Position numbers and translations under genes: made by a program. Under the pieces are notes generated by a model. It saw nothing but the letters and a program-made list of their open reading frames with translations, made no database searches and had not been told where the DNA came from. From positions 40,998,042 through 41,062,041 of the forward strand of contig CM060734.1 of the NCBI GenBank assembly GCA_030704615.1: a stretch of 64,000 nt of DNA, in the 5' to 3' direction. This document shows, piece after piece, positions 23,101-34,239 of the stretch. The DNA comes from Takakia lepidozioides. Taxonomy: Eukaryota > Streptophyta > Takakiopsida > Takakiales > Takakiaceae. Numbering within the stretch: the first letter of the stretch is position 1; every line of letters begins with the position of its first letter.

Positions 23101-23600
23101 TGCGGTTCCCACTTCTTCGGCGATCACGGTTAGATTGATTAGCACCGCGGGGAGAAAAATTCCTTGGGGGCCCCCCAACAGAGGCATTGACAAAAGCCAT
23201 GGAGAAAGAAGAAGGAAAGGGGCCGGACAGAGGGAGCGAGATCCGATTGTTAAACCAACATAGAGAATTCAGTCGCAAGGCAAGGAGGACTCTTATGAAT
23301 AACTGTCAAAGGAGAGAGGGAAGGAAGAGAGTGACCACTGTTTCAAAACAGTAGTGAGGGAAGAGGAAGTAGGGAAGAGAAGAGAGGGCGGCAACTTATC
23401 TGTAAGTCGTCTGGCTGCCGGCAGTAAGTAGCCTTCAAGGAATCAAGCTTCTGCACGCCTGATGGGCTTGCAAAGGTCGACACCATCGCAGAGGGAGGCA
23501 ACGAGAAGGAGGAGAGCCATTCGACTGACTCTTCCTTAAATGTCACTCTTTTCGAGAGTTGGAGTGAAGAGAAAAAGACAAGGGTATAGAGGAAGCCCTA
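20121..23600 (-). mobile_element. LINE, 5' half (ORF1 and endonuclease)
   Basis: Read on the minus strand from about 23600. ORF1 pieces in several frames (23278-22901, 22778-22551) include a DUF4283-like region (IALPYLPANYLRSLLEIG) and a CCHC zinc knuckle at about 22400-22340 (CHLCHKEGHAKADCPKN). ORF2 starts at 21109 with SWNVRGIG, IIFPQETKLD and later VMDGDFN, the signature of the apurinic-like endonuclease of L1-type LINEs, then continues past a stop at 20603 into YIWSNLRLPPNLSMVRLE. It ends abruptly at 20121 in the linker before the reverse transcriptase. Lacking a 3' half is the opposite of normal LINE 5' truncation. Confidence 0.85.
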
Positions 23601-24798
23601 TCAGCATGAAGCCCTCGTTAAGACGTTAAGAGCTTGAAGACATAATGATCACATCCACAATGAGGAGGAATGAAGGAAGATGGAGAGGGAACAGCTGCGT
23701 TCATGATCAGCAGCAGAGAATGGACTTGCAAAAACGGCTAAGTCGGGCCCACTCCCTCACTGCGATTCACGGAGCCACTTTCATCCCATCTCAGATTGTT
23801 GATGTCGTCGGTCTACTCTTTTGTATGATATCAAAGCTGTCCATTTTCTAAAACAACACCAATGGTGTCAATTGACTTCCGGCTCATTATCATCAACAGG
23901 AGAGACTCTAACGCTAAAAGAGCTCTTAGGATGCAAGGATGGAGTTGCTCCATGAAATTATTATATATATATATATATAAGAATAGGGGATTGTAGCCCT
24001 AAGAAATTTTATTAAAAGGAGGTAAGGAAAATATAACCTTACAATGGCCGAGAGGAGCTACGCCATGAGCCGCTCACATCAGCAGGCTCACGCTTTGTAC
24101 ACAAAGTGTGAGCAGATTTGATTAAACGTGAGCAGATTTAAATCGTGATCAGAAATGAGAAACAGAGCTTATAACCGTGGGAGAACATGGGCCATACTAC
24201 CGTGGATGCAAAGTGAAGTGAAATACTTCTGGAAGAGTGGACAAATGTTGCACTTGGAAGGCAACAGAATTAAGCTTATTTCAAAGCAAGCATAATTCAG
24301 ATATGAGATATGGTGGACTCGGAAGTGCCTCAAACAGATAAATGCAAAACTGGGAAGTGCCTGTACCTGGAATTAATTCAGAGCAAGCCAATGCAAAACT
24401 TGGACGTGGTCAGAATTTGGAATGCTTTAAAGCAAGCATAGTTCAGACCGCATAAACGCAAAACTTGCAAGTGGCCAAAACATTGTAATCTACAAAGCAA
24501 GCATAATTCTCATAAGACATATGATGGACTTGGAAGGAACGTTTCCTCAAAACCCAAACTTATAACTAAGATCTTTAGACAGGAAACAGAGCACATGTAA
24601 TGAAGTATATATTATCCCACTGCCTTGAAAACAGTACATGAACGGCTTCATAGACTGGGTGAGCTATCCCGCTCCAAAAGTCTAACCACCTCACTGTAAC
24701 CACAACCTTAACCGCAAGCTTAATTCCCAGCATGTTTCTCTACACGACCAAGCCAGTTTGCTAGGGTTCAATTTTTTTGTTTTTTTGTTTTTTTGTTT
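23601..24798. other. Non-coding, retroelement ends and (TA)n
   Basis: Contains a (TA)n run at about 23951-23971 next to AATAGGGGATTGTAGCCC and ATAAAATTTC words on the minus strand that resemble the retroelement 3' end at 15560. Loosely repeated phrases (AAAACTTGGAAGTGG, AAAGCAAGCATAATTC) occupy 24240-24540. No gene seen. Confidence 0.4.
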
Positions 24799-25215
24799 AA
24801 TTCCCATGTAAACAGGGACTAGGATCAAGCTTGCGTCAACATAAGCTTTATTTATTTATTGTTTTAACTCAGTTTTTTTTTAAATATTTTTTTCTGAATT
24901 CCCATGTGCCAACAGGGGCTGAGATTAAGCTTGCGTCAACGCAAGCTTAACTCAATTTGTTTTGTTTTTTTTTGGGAATTCCCATGTGCCAACCGGGGCT
25001 AGATCAAACTTCAGCGCAAGCTTAATTCAGTTTTGTTTTTTGTTTTTGTTTTGTTTTTAAAATTTCCATGTGCCAATAGGGGCTGGGATCAAGCTTGCGT
25101 CAACGCAAGCTTACCTCAGTTTTTTTTTTTAATTTAAATTTAAATTTTTAATTTGAATTCCCATGTGCCAACAAGGGCTCAGAATAAGCTTGCGTGAACA
25201 CAAGCTTAATTCCCT
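24799..25215. repeat. Minisatellite with a palindrome in each unit
   Basis: Five units start with AATTCCCATGTGCCAA or close variants at 24799, 24897, 24977, 25061 and 25156 (spacing 80-98 bp). Three of the later units carry AAGCTTGCGT followed by a short spacer and a matching ACGCAAGCTT or near match, a potential small cruciform. Units are separated by T-rich spacers of variable length, which explains the uneven period. Confidence 0.8.
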
Positions 25216-27780
25216 ACATGTATCCCTGCACGAACAAGGAAGATTCATAACTGGGGCTTAGTTTTCTTTTCTCGAATTTCCGTATGCCAATCATAAGCTT
25301 AACCACCTCACTGTAACCACCTCACATCGCAGCTTAAAGAGATGAGGAGAAGATCACATCGCGAAGTTAGGGATCTGTTGCGACATAAATGAAAAATATC
25401 TTTCATTCATTTATGGATGGAAAGGTAGGCGATCAGGATGGACTTCATCTGGCATTTCGCATTTTCGTGCAAATCCAAGATGTTCATCAGTGATCATGCA
25501 GAGAAGACGTCATCTTTCATTCATCCATGCTTCAATAATCATGCAAGCTTTCAACATATATTCATCCAACATTCAAACTATTTGAGTTCCAAAACATTAG
25601 GGGCTACTGCCCATATTTCCACAACTTCAGTTCGCAGTAATAGGCCTTCGTAGGCATTGCCATCCGCGGTTATAGGCCCCATGCAGTCGACGTCATCCTG
25701 AACCGTGAGCAGGATTCTGCTCACGGAAATTTCCGCTCACGTGAGCGGCTCACGGACTAGCATTCCCCACAATGGCCATGAAGGCAGAGGACTAAGATAC
25801 CACTCCAACCCAAAAACCAATCTAAAGAGAAGAGGAAGGATAAGAGGCTGTAGGAAGGAAACAGCCAGAGAGCCGATGAAGCTTTTCAGTTTCTAAGTTT
25901 TTTTTTTTTTTTTGGTTTTGTTTTTTGGGCATATTAATTAAAAAATAATTGCACAAATTTTCCTGCCTGTGCTACAATTCTCCAACATGCGTGGGTTTAA
26001 CAGAGTCTGCGCCTGAAATTTGACTAACTGGTGGATGGTATGGCTACATCCGGTTGCGTACCTCTATCCTCCTTTGCTTGACTCTGATAGTTCATTTACA
26101 AAACTGCAATCGGACACCAACAATACAAGTCTCCATCTCTCAATGGTAATTAGTCTAGCTCCTTGGTGAAGATCCCTGGTATGGCGGACCGAAGCCTGGC
26201 CAACAGACAACATTCCCATCATTCCCCTCTCTACAGGAGACAAGCTGGTTCTGTACCCCAAGTTAGGACACTAAGATTCCTTTTGAAAATGACATGTGAT
26301 TATCAACATTTTAAATAGCTCAGGAATGTTCATCATGCATTCTTACCAAAAACAATAAGCAGCACCTTATATGGATCATCTAAAAATCACAAACCTCACA
26401 AACTGAAAGTCATACAACCAAAATTCAGATTAATAAACACTAGGTGTGAAAGGTTCACATGGTGAATTGTCACATCTCTATTCTAAGTTCTTCCCGACAA
26501 ACAATAGAAAACTCACTCAAAATTCTAACTTATCAAAGCAGCATGATATCTGAGGAGCTACCATGCTTATGGTCTTTGACAACATCCTGATTCTTTGCCT
26601 GTAGCCAAAACTTAAACCAATTTGTCTCAAAATTTTAGGAGGAGGTTTATGCAAAGTAGAATGATACAATCTGGTTAAAATTAAATAGGCTAGGGTTAGA
26701 GACTACTCTTTCGAAGAACTGCCTATCAACTTTCTTTCACAGTTTGCATAAAGAGAGACCATACCAAAAAATACTACTAATTAGACTCCATGTTCTGAAG
26801 AGAGCTTTACCTCCATTTCTTCATTTCTACAACATCCTATGTTTCTCTATTCTCTTCCCCGCCCCTGCACTCACCCCACGCCCCATTCATGACGGATGAC
26901 AATTCAATGGATGTATCTATGTTTGGATGGTTTTTGTGGGATTTTATTGTCCCCACAAAGGTCGGGTGGCCACCAAAGTCAGTTGTGCACACAGAGAGAT
27001 ATAAGATTGCAAGGAACAAATTTGCAAAGAGATGGATCAAATGAACAAAATGTGTGTAATTTTGACATAACAAATTTGTAGGCGTAGTAGGTCTTTGATG
27101 CAGAGCAATGGAGATTTAAAGCATTGAAGTCTAGCTATGCACCTTTGTGCACTGCGCAATGAGGCAATCTCTCTCTAAACAAAAATGGTGGGTACTTTAC
27201 CTTCAAGCATACATCTGTTTGTGGGAAATTGAAGAGACTCATGCACAAGAGCACCAAGGACCAGTGAAATAATGCTTGAAATTGAAAGAGCCTAGACACT
27301 AAAGTGTCTGGAGACTAAAATGAATTTCCAATCACATAGAAATTTCAACTAAAACTTAAGTTTTCCTGTCACAGTTAGTCGTGTGGTTAGGTCCTATGGC
27401 AGCCTACGGGCCTATAAGGGTTTTAATTTGGTCCCCTTCAATAATTCAAACAAAGCTTTAACGGCTTCCTCCCCTTTTTCATATATATATGTATATATAT
27501 ATACAAAACTACTCAAAGTAAGTTCTAAATTTGTAATAGAATTGTGTGACTTGAAAGTACAAATATGATTAAATTATCTTGTACCTAGTTGCTAAGGTCT
27601 CTACAATTGATTCATAAATTCACATTATCGAACATTGATTATCCCAAATAAAATTTTGCAGAGGCAACACGAGTCCCCTTTCATTTAAAAAAAAAAAAAA
27701 AAAAAAAAACTTTGCACCTAGTATCGGATGCAAACATCCGTTATAGGTACAAGAGCAACAGCTGGCTACAGCTCACGTGC
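25216..27780. other. AT-rich intergenic, nothing recognised
   Basis: No supportable gene. It includes T-rich and A-rich runs (25898-25915, 27688-27710) and a TATATA patch near 27480-27505. A GC-rich patch around 25715-25760 repeats the word CTCACG with its complement, as a weak local fold-back. Confidence 0.35.
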
Positions 27781-28135
27781 CGGATTTTGCCAAGGGGCCC
27801 ACCACAAGAGCAGCTGTAATATTTCACTTATGAGGTTTTGCCAAAAGGTCCACCAGAACACTATGTCGAAGCGGAACGTGTTAGAAAGTTAGAACCCATT
27901 TTGCCGGCGTCAGGAAAAACCGTCCGTTCAGGTTCTTACCCTACTGCCGGGACCTGGTTTCTTCAGGGTTTGGACCAGGTGTCGGATTTTGCCAAGGGGC
28001 CCACCACAAGAGCAGCTGTAATATTTCACGTATGAGGTTTTGCCAAAAGGTCCACCAGAACACTATGTCGAAGCGGAACGTGTTAGAAAGTTAGAACCCT
28101 ACTGCCGGGACCTGGTTTCTTCAGGGGTTGGACCA
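27781..28135. repeat. Tandem duplication, about 200-bp unit
   Basis: CGGATTTTGCCAAGGGGCCC starts at 27781 and again at 27983. The copies are nearly identical through GTTAGAACCC, after which the second lacks about 41 bp, and both resume at CTACTGCCGGGACCTGG. The unit shares words with 1-300. The following 28140-28199 ends GTAACCGCCCAACACTAG, which resembles a hAT-type 3' terminus. Confidence 0.8.
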
Positions 28136-28507
28136 GTTTTTGTTAACCAGAACATGAACCCCCAGTTAACCGGGCCCAGCCAGGTAACCGCCCAACACTA
28201 GAGCAGTCCATAGCTCCACAACATTGTAGAGTACCATGCACAAAGCCAATTTTCTGCATAGAACAAAATAAGGGGCCCAGGTTTGAAGGGGGGTGTGAGG
28301 ATTAGAGAGTGGTCTAGGAATTAAAAAGCGGGTGATATAGTAAGCTACACCACGACTTGAATTAGTAACCGGCATGTAAGGGGGGGTAAGAAAAAACAAG
28401 GCACGAAGCCGACAACTATTAAATGGGGGGAGGGTTTAGGCTGCAAATTGGGTAAGAAGGTGTGGCATGCCGGTTTCTAGGGCTCACACCTTCCAAAAGG
28501 GTCCCAC

Positions 28508-28559
28508 CACGTGAGGATTCGAGGGACTTCTAGAAGGTCCCTGATAGGGTATATAAAGG
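28508..28559 (+). promoter_or_regulatory. G-box plus TATA box, promoter-like
   Basis: A perfect G-box core CACGTG (28508-28513) lies about 37 bp upstream of TATATAAAGG (28550-28559), a spacing typical of plant core promoters. No recognisable gene follows; the nearest frame is an unidentified one of 83 codons at 28765-29016. It may belong to a retroelement LTR or to a non-coding transcript. Confidence 0.35.
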
Positions 28560-29409
28560 AGAGCCCCTGCCTAAGTACTTATTAAGTTACCACTTACTAG
28601 TTAATAAGTGGTGGGCTCTACAGGCGCAGCGCAGGGCCCCCAAAAAAAAACAGAGACACGAACCATAAGTATATTAATTAATAGGGACAGCACAGTAAAC
28701 TGAATAAGCCCCCCAAGATGCCTCTTGGTCAGGTGAGTGCAAGTGGTGGTGGGCTGTTTTAATAGTGGGTTTACTGAATCTGTGCACAATTTTGGTAGCG
28801 GTAGAATCAGCCATACCAAACGTTTTATGTATATTGAGAAAAGAATCCTCAGATAACCTTCATAGAGATAATGTTATTTGTAGTTTGACAATTGACAGTT
28901 TTCGTTCTGCCTTTGATATTTTGCAAACCAACAGGCGGATTTCAGCTCATGAGATCATTGCCAAGAATATTACACAAATAGCAAATGTGGATAGTGTCAT
29001 CCTGAACATTTTTTGAAATCTCTCTTCATCTTCCCTTATCACACCCTCTTATACAAACTCATCCCACCAATGAATAGAGTGGGGTTTGATAACCAAAGAA
29101 TGATTCAAAAATCTAAAGAGGCTTGTAAAGGGTCCCAAATCCTGGTAGGGGCTATTCCCGAAGGTTGAAAAAAAGGGAGAGGATTGGAGCAGCCAATGGG
29201 GAAGGAGGGGACCTTCCTTGGAATGGGTGAAATGAGAGGCCATGTATACAGGCTAGCATAGAAAGTACGAGGGTGGGCCCTCCTCCTAATTCTAGAGCTT
29301 TCCATAAGGAAGAGGAGGCGGTGGGATCTTAGGCTTCCCACCGCCTTGAGACAGTAAATAAATGAGGTGATACGGGCTACAATTTACAGAGTTTTTTCCA
29401 GTGTTATGC
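28560..29409. other. Non-coding, nothing recognised
   Basis: Short frames only (28765-29016 plus, 29049-29341 minus). None has a domain I know. Confidence 0.3.
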
Positions 29410-30375
29410 GAGTCCGTGTTTTGACCCTAGGTTCCCCTCCTCCCGGGTTAGGGTCCAGGTTATCCGGACCCGTACCCGGCCTAGTCATCACCAGAAACCC
29501 GGAGTTTGACCTTGGACCCCAAACCGACCCGCCTAGCTAGGTCCATAACCCCCGCTACCCGCCCAGTGTAGCGGGTCAGGTCCTGTTTTATTTTTAATAA
29601 ATATATGTATATATATGCATATGTAAAACTCTTGGAAAAATTAAAATGCAATACGTACCTTGTACTTGCGCGGACACCTTGAGAGGAGCCTCTCGTCCCT
29701 CATTAGATGAGCTCTAGCACCTACTACACCCTCCTCCTTCTTTGCATTTGGTTTTCTGTTTGTTTACTAAGGGTGAGGCATCCGGGTCCACCTAAGATGT
29801 GGTTTTGTTTTGCAATTTGTGTGGAGGGAACAAGGCCCAACTCGGTAGGCCATCTAGAGAACCAAGTTGTAGCCAAGTGGTTATGGGCACATACCACGTT
29901 CAAGTGGTTTTGTGTTCAATCCACGGAGGTGTCACAAAGTTGTCCACCTTCTTAAGGCCGTAGCCGTTTGGACACCACAATTTACGTTTCCATAATATAT
30001 TTGCCCGATTCCCGTACATTCATGCTTATAGTGATCTATGAGCCTTGAGGCATATTACTTGAAGAATCGAACTCAAATTCTATTCTTGTGTCATCATGCG
30101 TGTAGTTTATAAATGTGCCAGAATATGTCTTAAAATAAAATTCACCATTAAGATTTAGTTTTTTTTCTAACCGCAAATAATTTTCTCTGATTAATCTTAT
30201 TTCTCTTCGGAACCCGTGAACCTGCTAATATTTTCCAGCAACTACCTCGACCCGGACCTACCCGGACCTGAGTCCAAAAACCCGGATCCGAACCCGGATT
30301 CCAATTTTCAAAATCCGGAACCCCGATCTGGTTCCAAAAGAAAACCCAGGCCTGGACCTGGCGGGTTCCTTAAAA
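29410..30375. repeat. Dispersed repeat, copy A
   Basis: Starts CAGTGTTATGCGAGTCCG and shares three ordered blocks with 31190-32060: TACTTGCG(C/T)GGAC...GAG.AGCCTCT; TATAGTGATCT...GCATATTACTT with TGTGTCATCAT; and TTAATATTTT-like sequence followed by CAGCAAC and GGACC. The CAGTGTT start suggests a hAT-type element but a proven target duplication is lacking. A tRNA-like insertion is present at 29865-29985 in this copy only. Confidence 0.6.
29865..29985 (+). mobile_element. tRNA-derived SINE head
   Basis: A pol III A-box TAGCCAAGTGG (about 29873) and a B-box-like GTGTTCAATCC (about 29916) are spaced as in a tRNA, followed by a non-tRNA tail. The paralogous repeat at 31190-32060 lacks this segment, which supports insertion. 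The acceptor stem does not pair convincingly, so it is not a functional tRNA gene. Confidence 0.5.
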
Positions 30376-31189
30376 ATACTAGCGTCACAGACCTGGGGCC
30401 TGCAGAACGGGGGGTGACATACTCGGTGGAGATGGCCCCGAAGGCCTGACCCGGTGATATGTCGGCGCCGCTATAGCTGGCCTGGCGGCGGCTTTTCTGC
30501 AGTGCCACAAGGAAACCAGAAGTGTGGCGGAGTGACCCTCTGCAGGTTCAGAACCTTAAAACGTAAACCCTAAACCTTCAATGGGTGCCGGGGCCTACAT
30601 ACCACATGACATGGAAAAAGTTATCAAATTCTCAAAGTTTGACATTCAAACATGGAAATGTGCAGGATTTCCTAGAGGCCCAAAACGGGCCAATGTGCAT
30701 TTAAGGGTTAAGCAGTTTGACTCCTCTTGGACATGGCCAGGGACCATATGTTGAGCTTCTTGGGCGAAGGCATGATCTAGGCCATTTTCAGTCCAGAATG
30801 CTGACGACTCCCATAGCTTCTCCTCTGGAATCCAACAAAGAGATCAATGGGCGCCATCGGAACAATCGAAATACCAAAGTCAAGGCATACCTAAAGTTTG
30901 ACCGCTTGTTGATAACATCCTTGAAACTGTTCATTCTTATACTTTTGTTCTTTGCTTACGCTCTGTGGACTCTTTGCTTCATTGTCTGTTTCTTGAATTG
31001 GTCCTACTGTGACCTTTGGGCCGTTGTTTTGTCGCAATGTGAGCCTTCCATTTGAAAAATAATACCTAATACCCTCCCCCTCCCCCTATCCTTTCTCAAA
31101 ATTCGTTCTCAAAATTACCCTAAAAATCAAATGTGAACTCAACACTCCTGTGGACCCAAACATTAGTCAACCAGGTTGCCAACTCATGT
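30376..31189. other. Non-coding with a GC-rich motif shared with 34680-34790
   Basis: CAGACCTGGGGC...CGGTGGAGATGGCCC followed by TGACCCGGTGATATGTCGGCGCCGC (30391-30475) recurs at 34677-34760, so this is another dispersed element. A 112-codon frame at 30717-31055 has one hydrophobic stretch (residues ~66-95) but no start context or homology I can name. Confidence 0.35.
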
Positions 31190-32060
31190 TGCCAGCTGTT
31201 GTCTTGTGCGGGTCCAGGTCATGACCAAATATCCAGACCCATCCCTGCTTAAAATGAACCCTGGACCTCCTAGTGGATCCAGAACCGGCTAAACCCGCTA
31301 GTGACCCACCGGATAAGAGCATCCCCACCCTTGAGCCCGAAAAACTCCCTGTAACACAAAAGATAGTGTCATCGATTCAGTGCCTGCTGGGTTCTGTGGC
31401 GTGGCAGCCCGACTCGCACACCCCCTTGTCCCGGAATCACCCACGCCATCCCACCTCCTATTGGCCGGAAGGGGCGAGATCTCCTCCAAGATGCTGACAG
31501 GCACGCTGTTGGTCACGTTGACTTGGATTCAGGGATGTTTTCTGTGCCCAGAATACAGCGCTCGGGTTCAGTGCACGGAACGATATTCAGTGCGAGCTTT
31601 TCACAGGATATAGGGTTCAGTGCATGGGTGCGGGACGTTTCCCGCTCACCATATCCTCATGTTCCGTTGGCGTGCTGGGTTCAGTGTAGGGTGGGGATGC
31701 TCTAAGTTTAATAGATAGATATAGCCTGGTAGGTATACATAAAATAAAATGTGGCACTTACCTTACACTTGCGTGGACGGCTTTGAGAGCAGCCTCTTTC
31801 TCTCACCGCAGCTCCTCGCAAGTAACTTAATGCTCATCCTCCTCTCTTAAAATGTGGCGTGCAATTTTTTTCTATAGTGATCTGAGGAGCATATTACTTT
31901 TTGAATTGAAATTGATGGGTGAATCTCAAATTCTATTCTAATTCTTTGTGTCATCATTTATGTAATTTATGAAGGAGCCATAGTTTGTATGTAATCAAGT
32001 AATTAGGACCCAGACCCCTGAACCACTTAATATTTTCAGCAACCCGGACCCACACTAGTA
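31190..32060. repeat. Dispersed repeat, copy B, split by a MITE
   Basis: Paralogue of 29410-30375 with the same ordered blocks and ending CCGGACCCACACTAG. It is interrupted at 31316/31317 by the Harbinger-type MITE, so the repeat is older than that insertion. Confidence 0.6.
31317..31702. mobile_element. PIF/Harbinger (Tourist-like) MITE
   Basis: Terminal inverted repeats GAGCATCCCCACCCT (31317) and AGGGTGGGGATGCTC (to 31702) are perfect over 15 bp. The flanks carry the 3-bp duplication TAA (31314-31316 and 31703-31705), the TWA site preferred by this superfamily. The 386-bp interior has no transposase. It contains several GGTTCAGTG(C)-type words arranged as local repeats. Confidence 0.85.
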
Positions 32061-34125
32061 GAAGTTGGAGAAGTTGCAGAGCTAGAGGACTCCGACCTCC
32101 GTGCCTCCGAGTTGTGACCACGCCATTTTCGAGAGCAGAACAGATTCAGGACTTCAGAACTTTGTACAGTATATGTAGAAACAAATCATTATGCATTCCC
32201 AAATCAAGTGAACAGTGCTAGAATGTAGATGGTTGCAAGCAAGGCAAGGCTGATTATCTAAGTGCACACTGTCAAAAGTCTGCAGCGTGCACAAGAAAAA
32301 AAGCTCGAATCAGACGATTCATCCTAGTTTTGCACCGTTCCCATGCATTTGCAACAGTGAGGAGCCACCTGCTGCACACACCTCATCCTAAAGACAACTC
32401 TGATCTCAAATCAGCCGCATGGCTGTAGTTTCCGCCACAAGCTGAACAACCCAAGGTTAACATCCGTCTCCTGGAAGGTTTTTATTGTTGGGGCATGCGC
32501 CAGGATAATCTTGTGTAGTAGCTGTGATCAGTTTCCTCTCAATCTCAGCCAATTCCCTGGAGTGTTTAGCTCTGTGTACTGCTTGATGCGTAGTCCCCAT
32601 CAGCGTTACCTGGTATTGACGTCCTCTCTGCACGAGTCCCGAAATGGTGTTAGTGACTGGCTTTGTGTCACTGCCACACCTGACAATCCTCGATGTTGGA
32701 ATCCAACATACAATTGCACCCTGAATCTGCCTTTCGATAGCTGAACACGTTTTTGAAATTTTGACTTCAGCCTATCTATAGTGAATCTATACTATTTTGA
32801 GTGCATGTCTGCTCTCGATCGAGAGACTACCTTTCGTACTGTACTTTACGACGGACTCCCGGTAGGTGAGCTCTAAGCTGATCAAATCAACTACCAGGCC
32901 AAAGCTGCATGCTTCTGGACATACTATTTACTGAACCGCCATTTGCAGCACTGGCGTGGTTATGCAGTCAGGCCGGAGGTGCTAGTGGTGTATCCAAGCC
33001 AAGCTGGTTTGAAAAGAGCGTTAAAGCTGAATATCCAGCTCTATATACATCTGCTTCGCTAGGCGCGACGGCACTACTCTGGAAGAATGCACATTTTACG
33101 TTCCTTTACCACTTCATTTTACTTAGAAATGTGCATAGCATTCATCGTAAGCGTTTTATCACCAGGAACGTCCATTCAAACAACACTAGCAAGCTAGGAT
33201 CATCAGCCTCACGTCACACTCTCTCTCCCACAAATATTACATACAATGAACCCAGTAAGGAAAGTCGCTCGGACCACATACCAGAAGTGTGGATCCCAAA
33301 CGTTCAGAAGACTTTCCTGCAGAAACGCGGGAACAAAGAGGCAGGTGATCATCACGGAGAAAATTGAGCTCCAGACTAGCTCCAGACAGGTTACGACCAA
33401 CAGTTGACTGATTTAAGACCGCTACAGCCAAGTTATCAACCCATCCACAGGCTCGTTTGTTACAGTGAATTCGCGTGTAGTATCTTGTTCTAAACCTTGT
33501 TCCTTTTGGATGACATGTAGGCCAGGGACGTGTAGGCCAATCTGTCTAGCTCGAATTTATGATTTGAGATATGTGCACATATAGGTGTCCACAGCACTTC
33601 TAACATGTAGACTCGAAAGTTCAAGAATGAATACTGAGCTGCACACATGTACATAACTGTTTCGACACCCTGCATCTGCCTTTTTCTTTACTTTACGTGC
33701 ACACCACAAAAGGTTACATACGGTCGTACTGTGTCCTTCTTTCATTCCTGATCTCACCAGCGTTTGAACAGCGCTGCTACAGAACTTGTTCTCCACCACG
33801 ATGATCATTTCCGCCGTTTGAGGAAGGGTTGGTGAGGTGTTTAGAAGGAAGGTGATCAGTGATGTTCTCCTCTACTTGTCTTATATGTGCCAGGTAATTA
33901 CAAACCATACATCGTAGAACACCGAACGAAGGAAACATCAAAGATGATCTATAGGAAGAAAAACATGAAAGAAATATGACTGTGCAGAGAAAATGAAACC
34001 TCACAGCTACGCAACGATCTGGAGCCGCTAAACCGAAGATCTGATCGGACATAACTCCAGATTTGACAGTCTGGTCGTGACTTGGTCGAGAGAAAGGAAA
34101 ACAATACATGATCACATCATATTAC
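32061..34125. other. Intergenic or intronic, nothing recognised
   Basis: If the signal-peptide exon at 34126-34233 is real, downstream exons of that minus-strand gene should lie here. Candidate minus-strand segments exist (for example after TTTCTGCAG near 33321) but none gives a family I recognise. Confidence 0.3.
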
Positions 34126-34233
34126 CTTTAGCAACAGCTGCAGCTGACAGGCCGGACACGAACAAGATGAGAGTAAGAGCCATGAGGAGCTGGGTCCTGG
34201 AGCGGCCATAGCCGGATGCTCGCAGTGTGGCCA
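34126..34233 (-). CDS. First exon of a putative secreted protein
   Basis: On the minus strand an ATG at 34233 opens MATLRASGYGRSRTQ followed by LLMALTLILFVSGLSAAAVA. This is a basic n-region, a hydrophobic core and small residues at the cleavage site, a textbook signal peptide. The frame reaches a GTAATA donor at about 34125. Downstream exons were not found, so the mature protein and its role are unknown. The open frame is short and could be chance, but composition and donor make it worth keeping. Confidence 0.45.
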
Positions 34234-34239
34234 TATCCT

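Noticed and set aside
30717-31055. 112-codon frame with a hydrophobic stretch
   Set aside because: No recognisable family, no splice or promoter context, and it lies between dispersed repeats. A chance frame is more likely.
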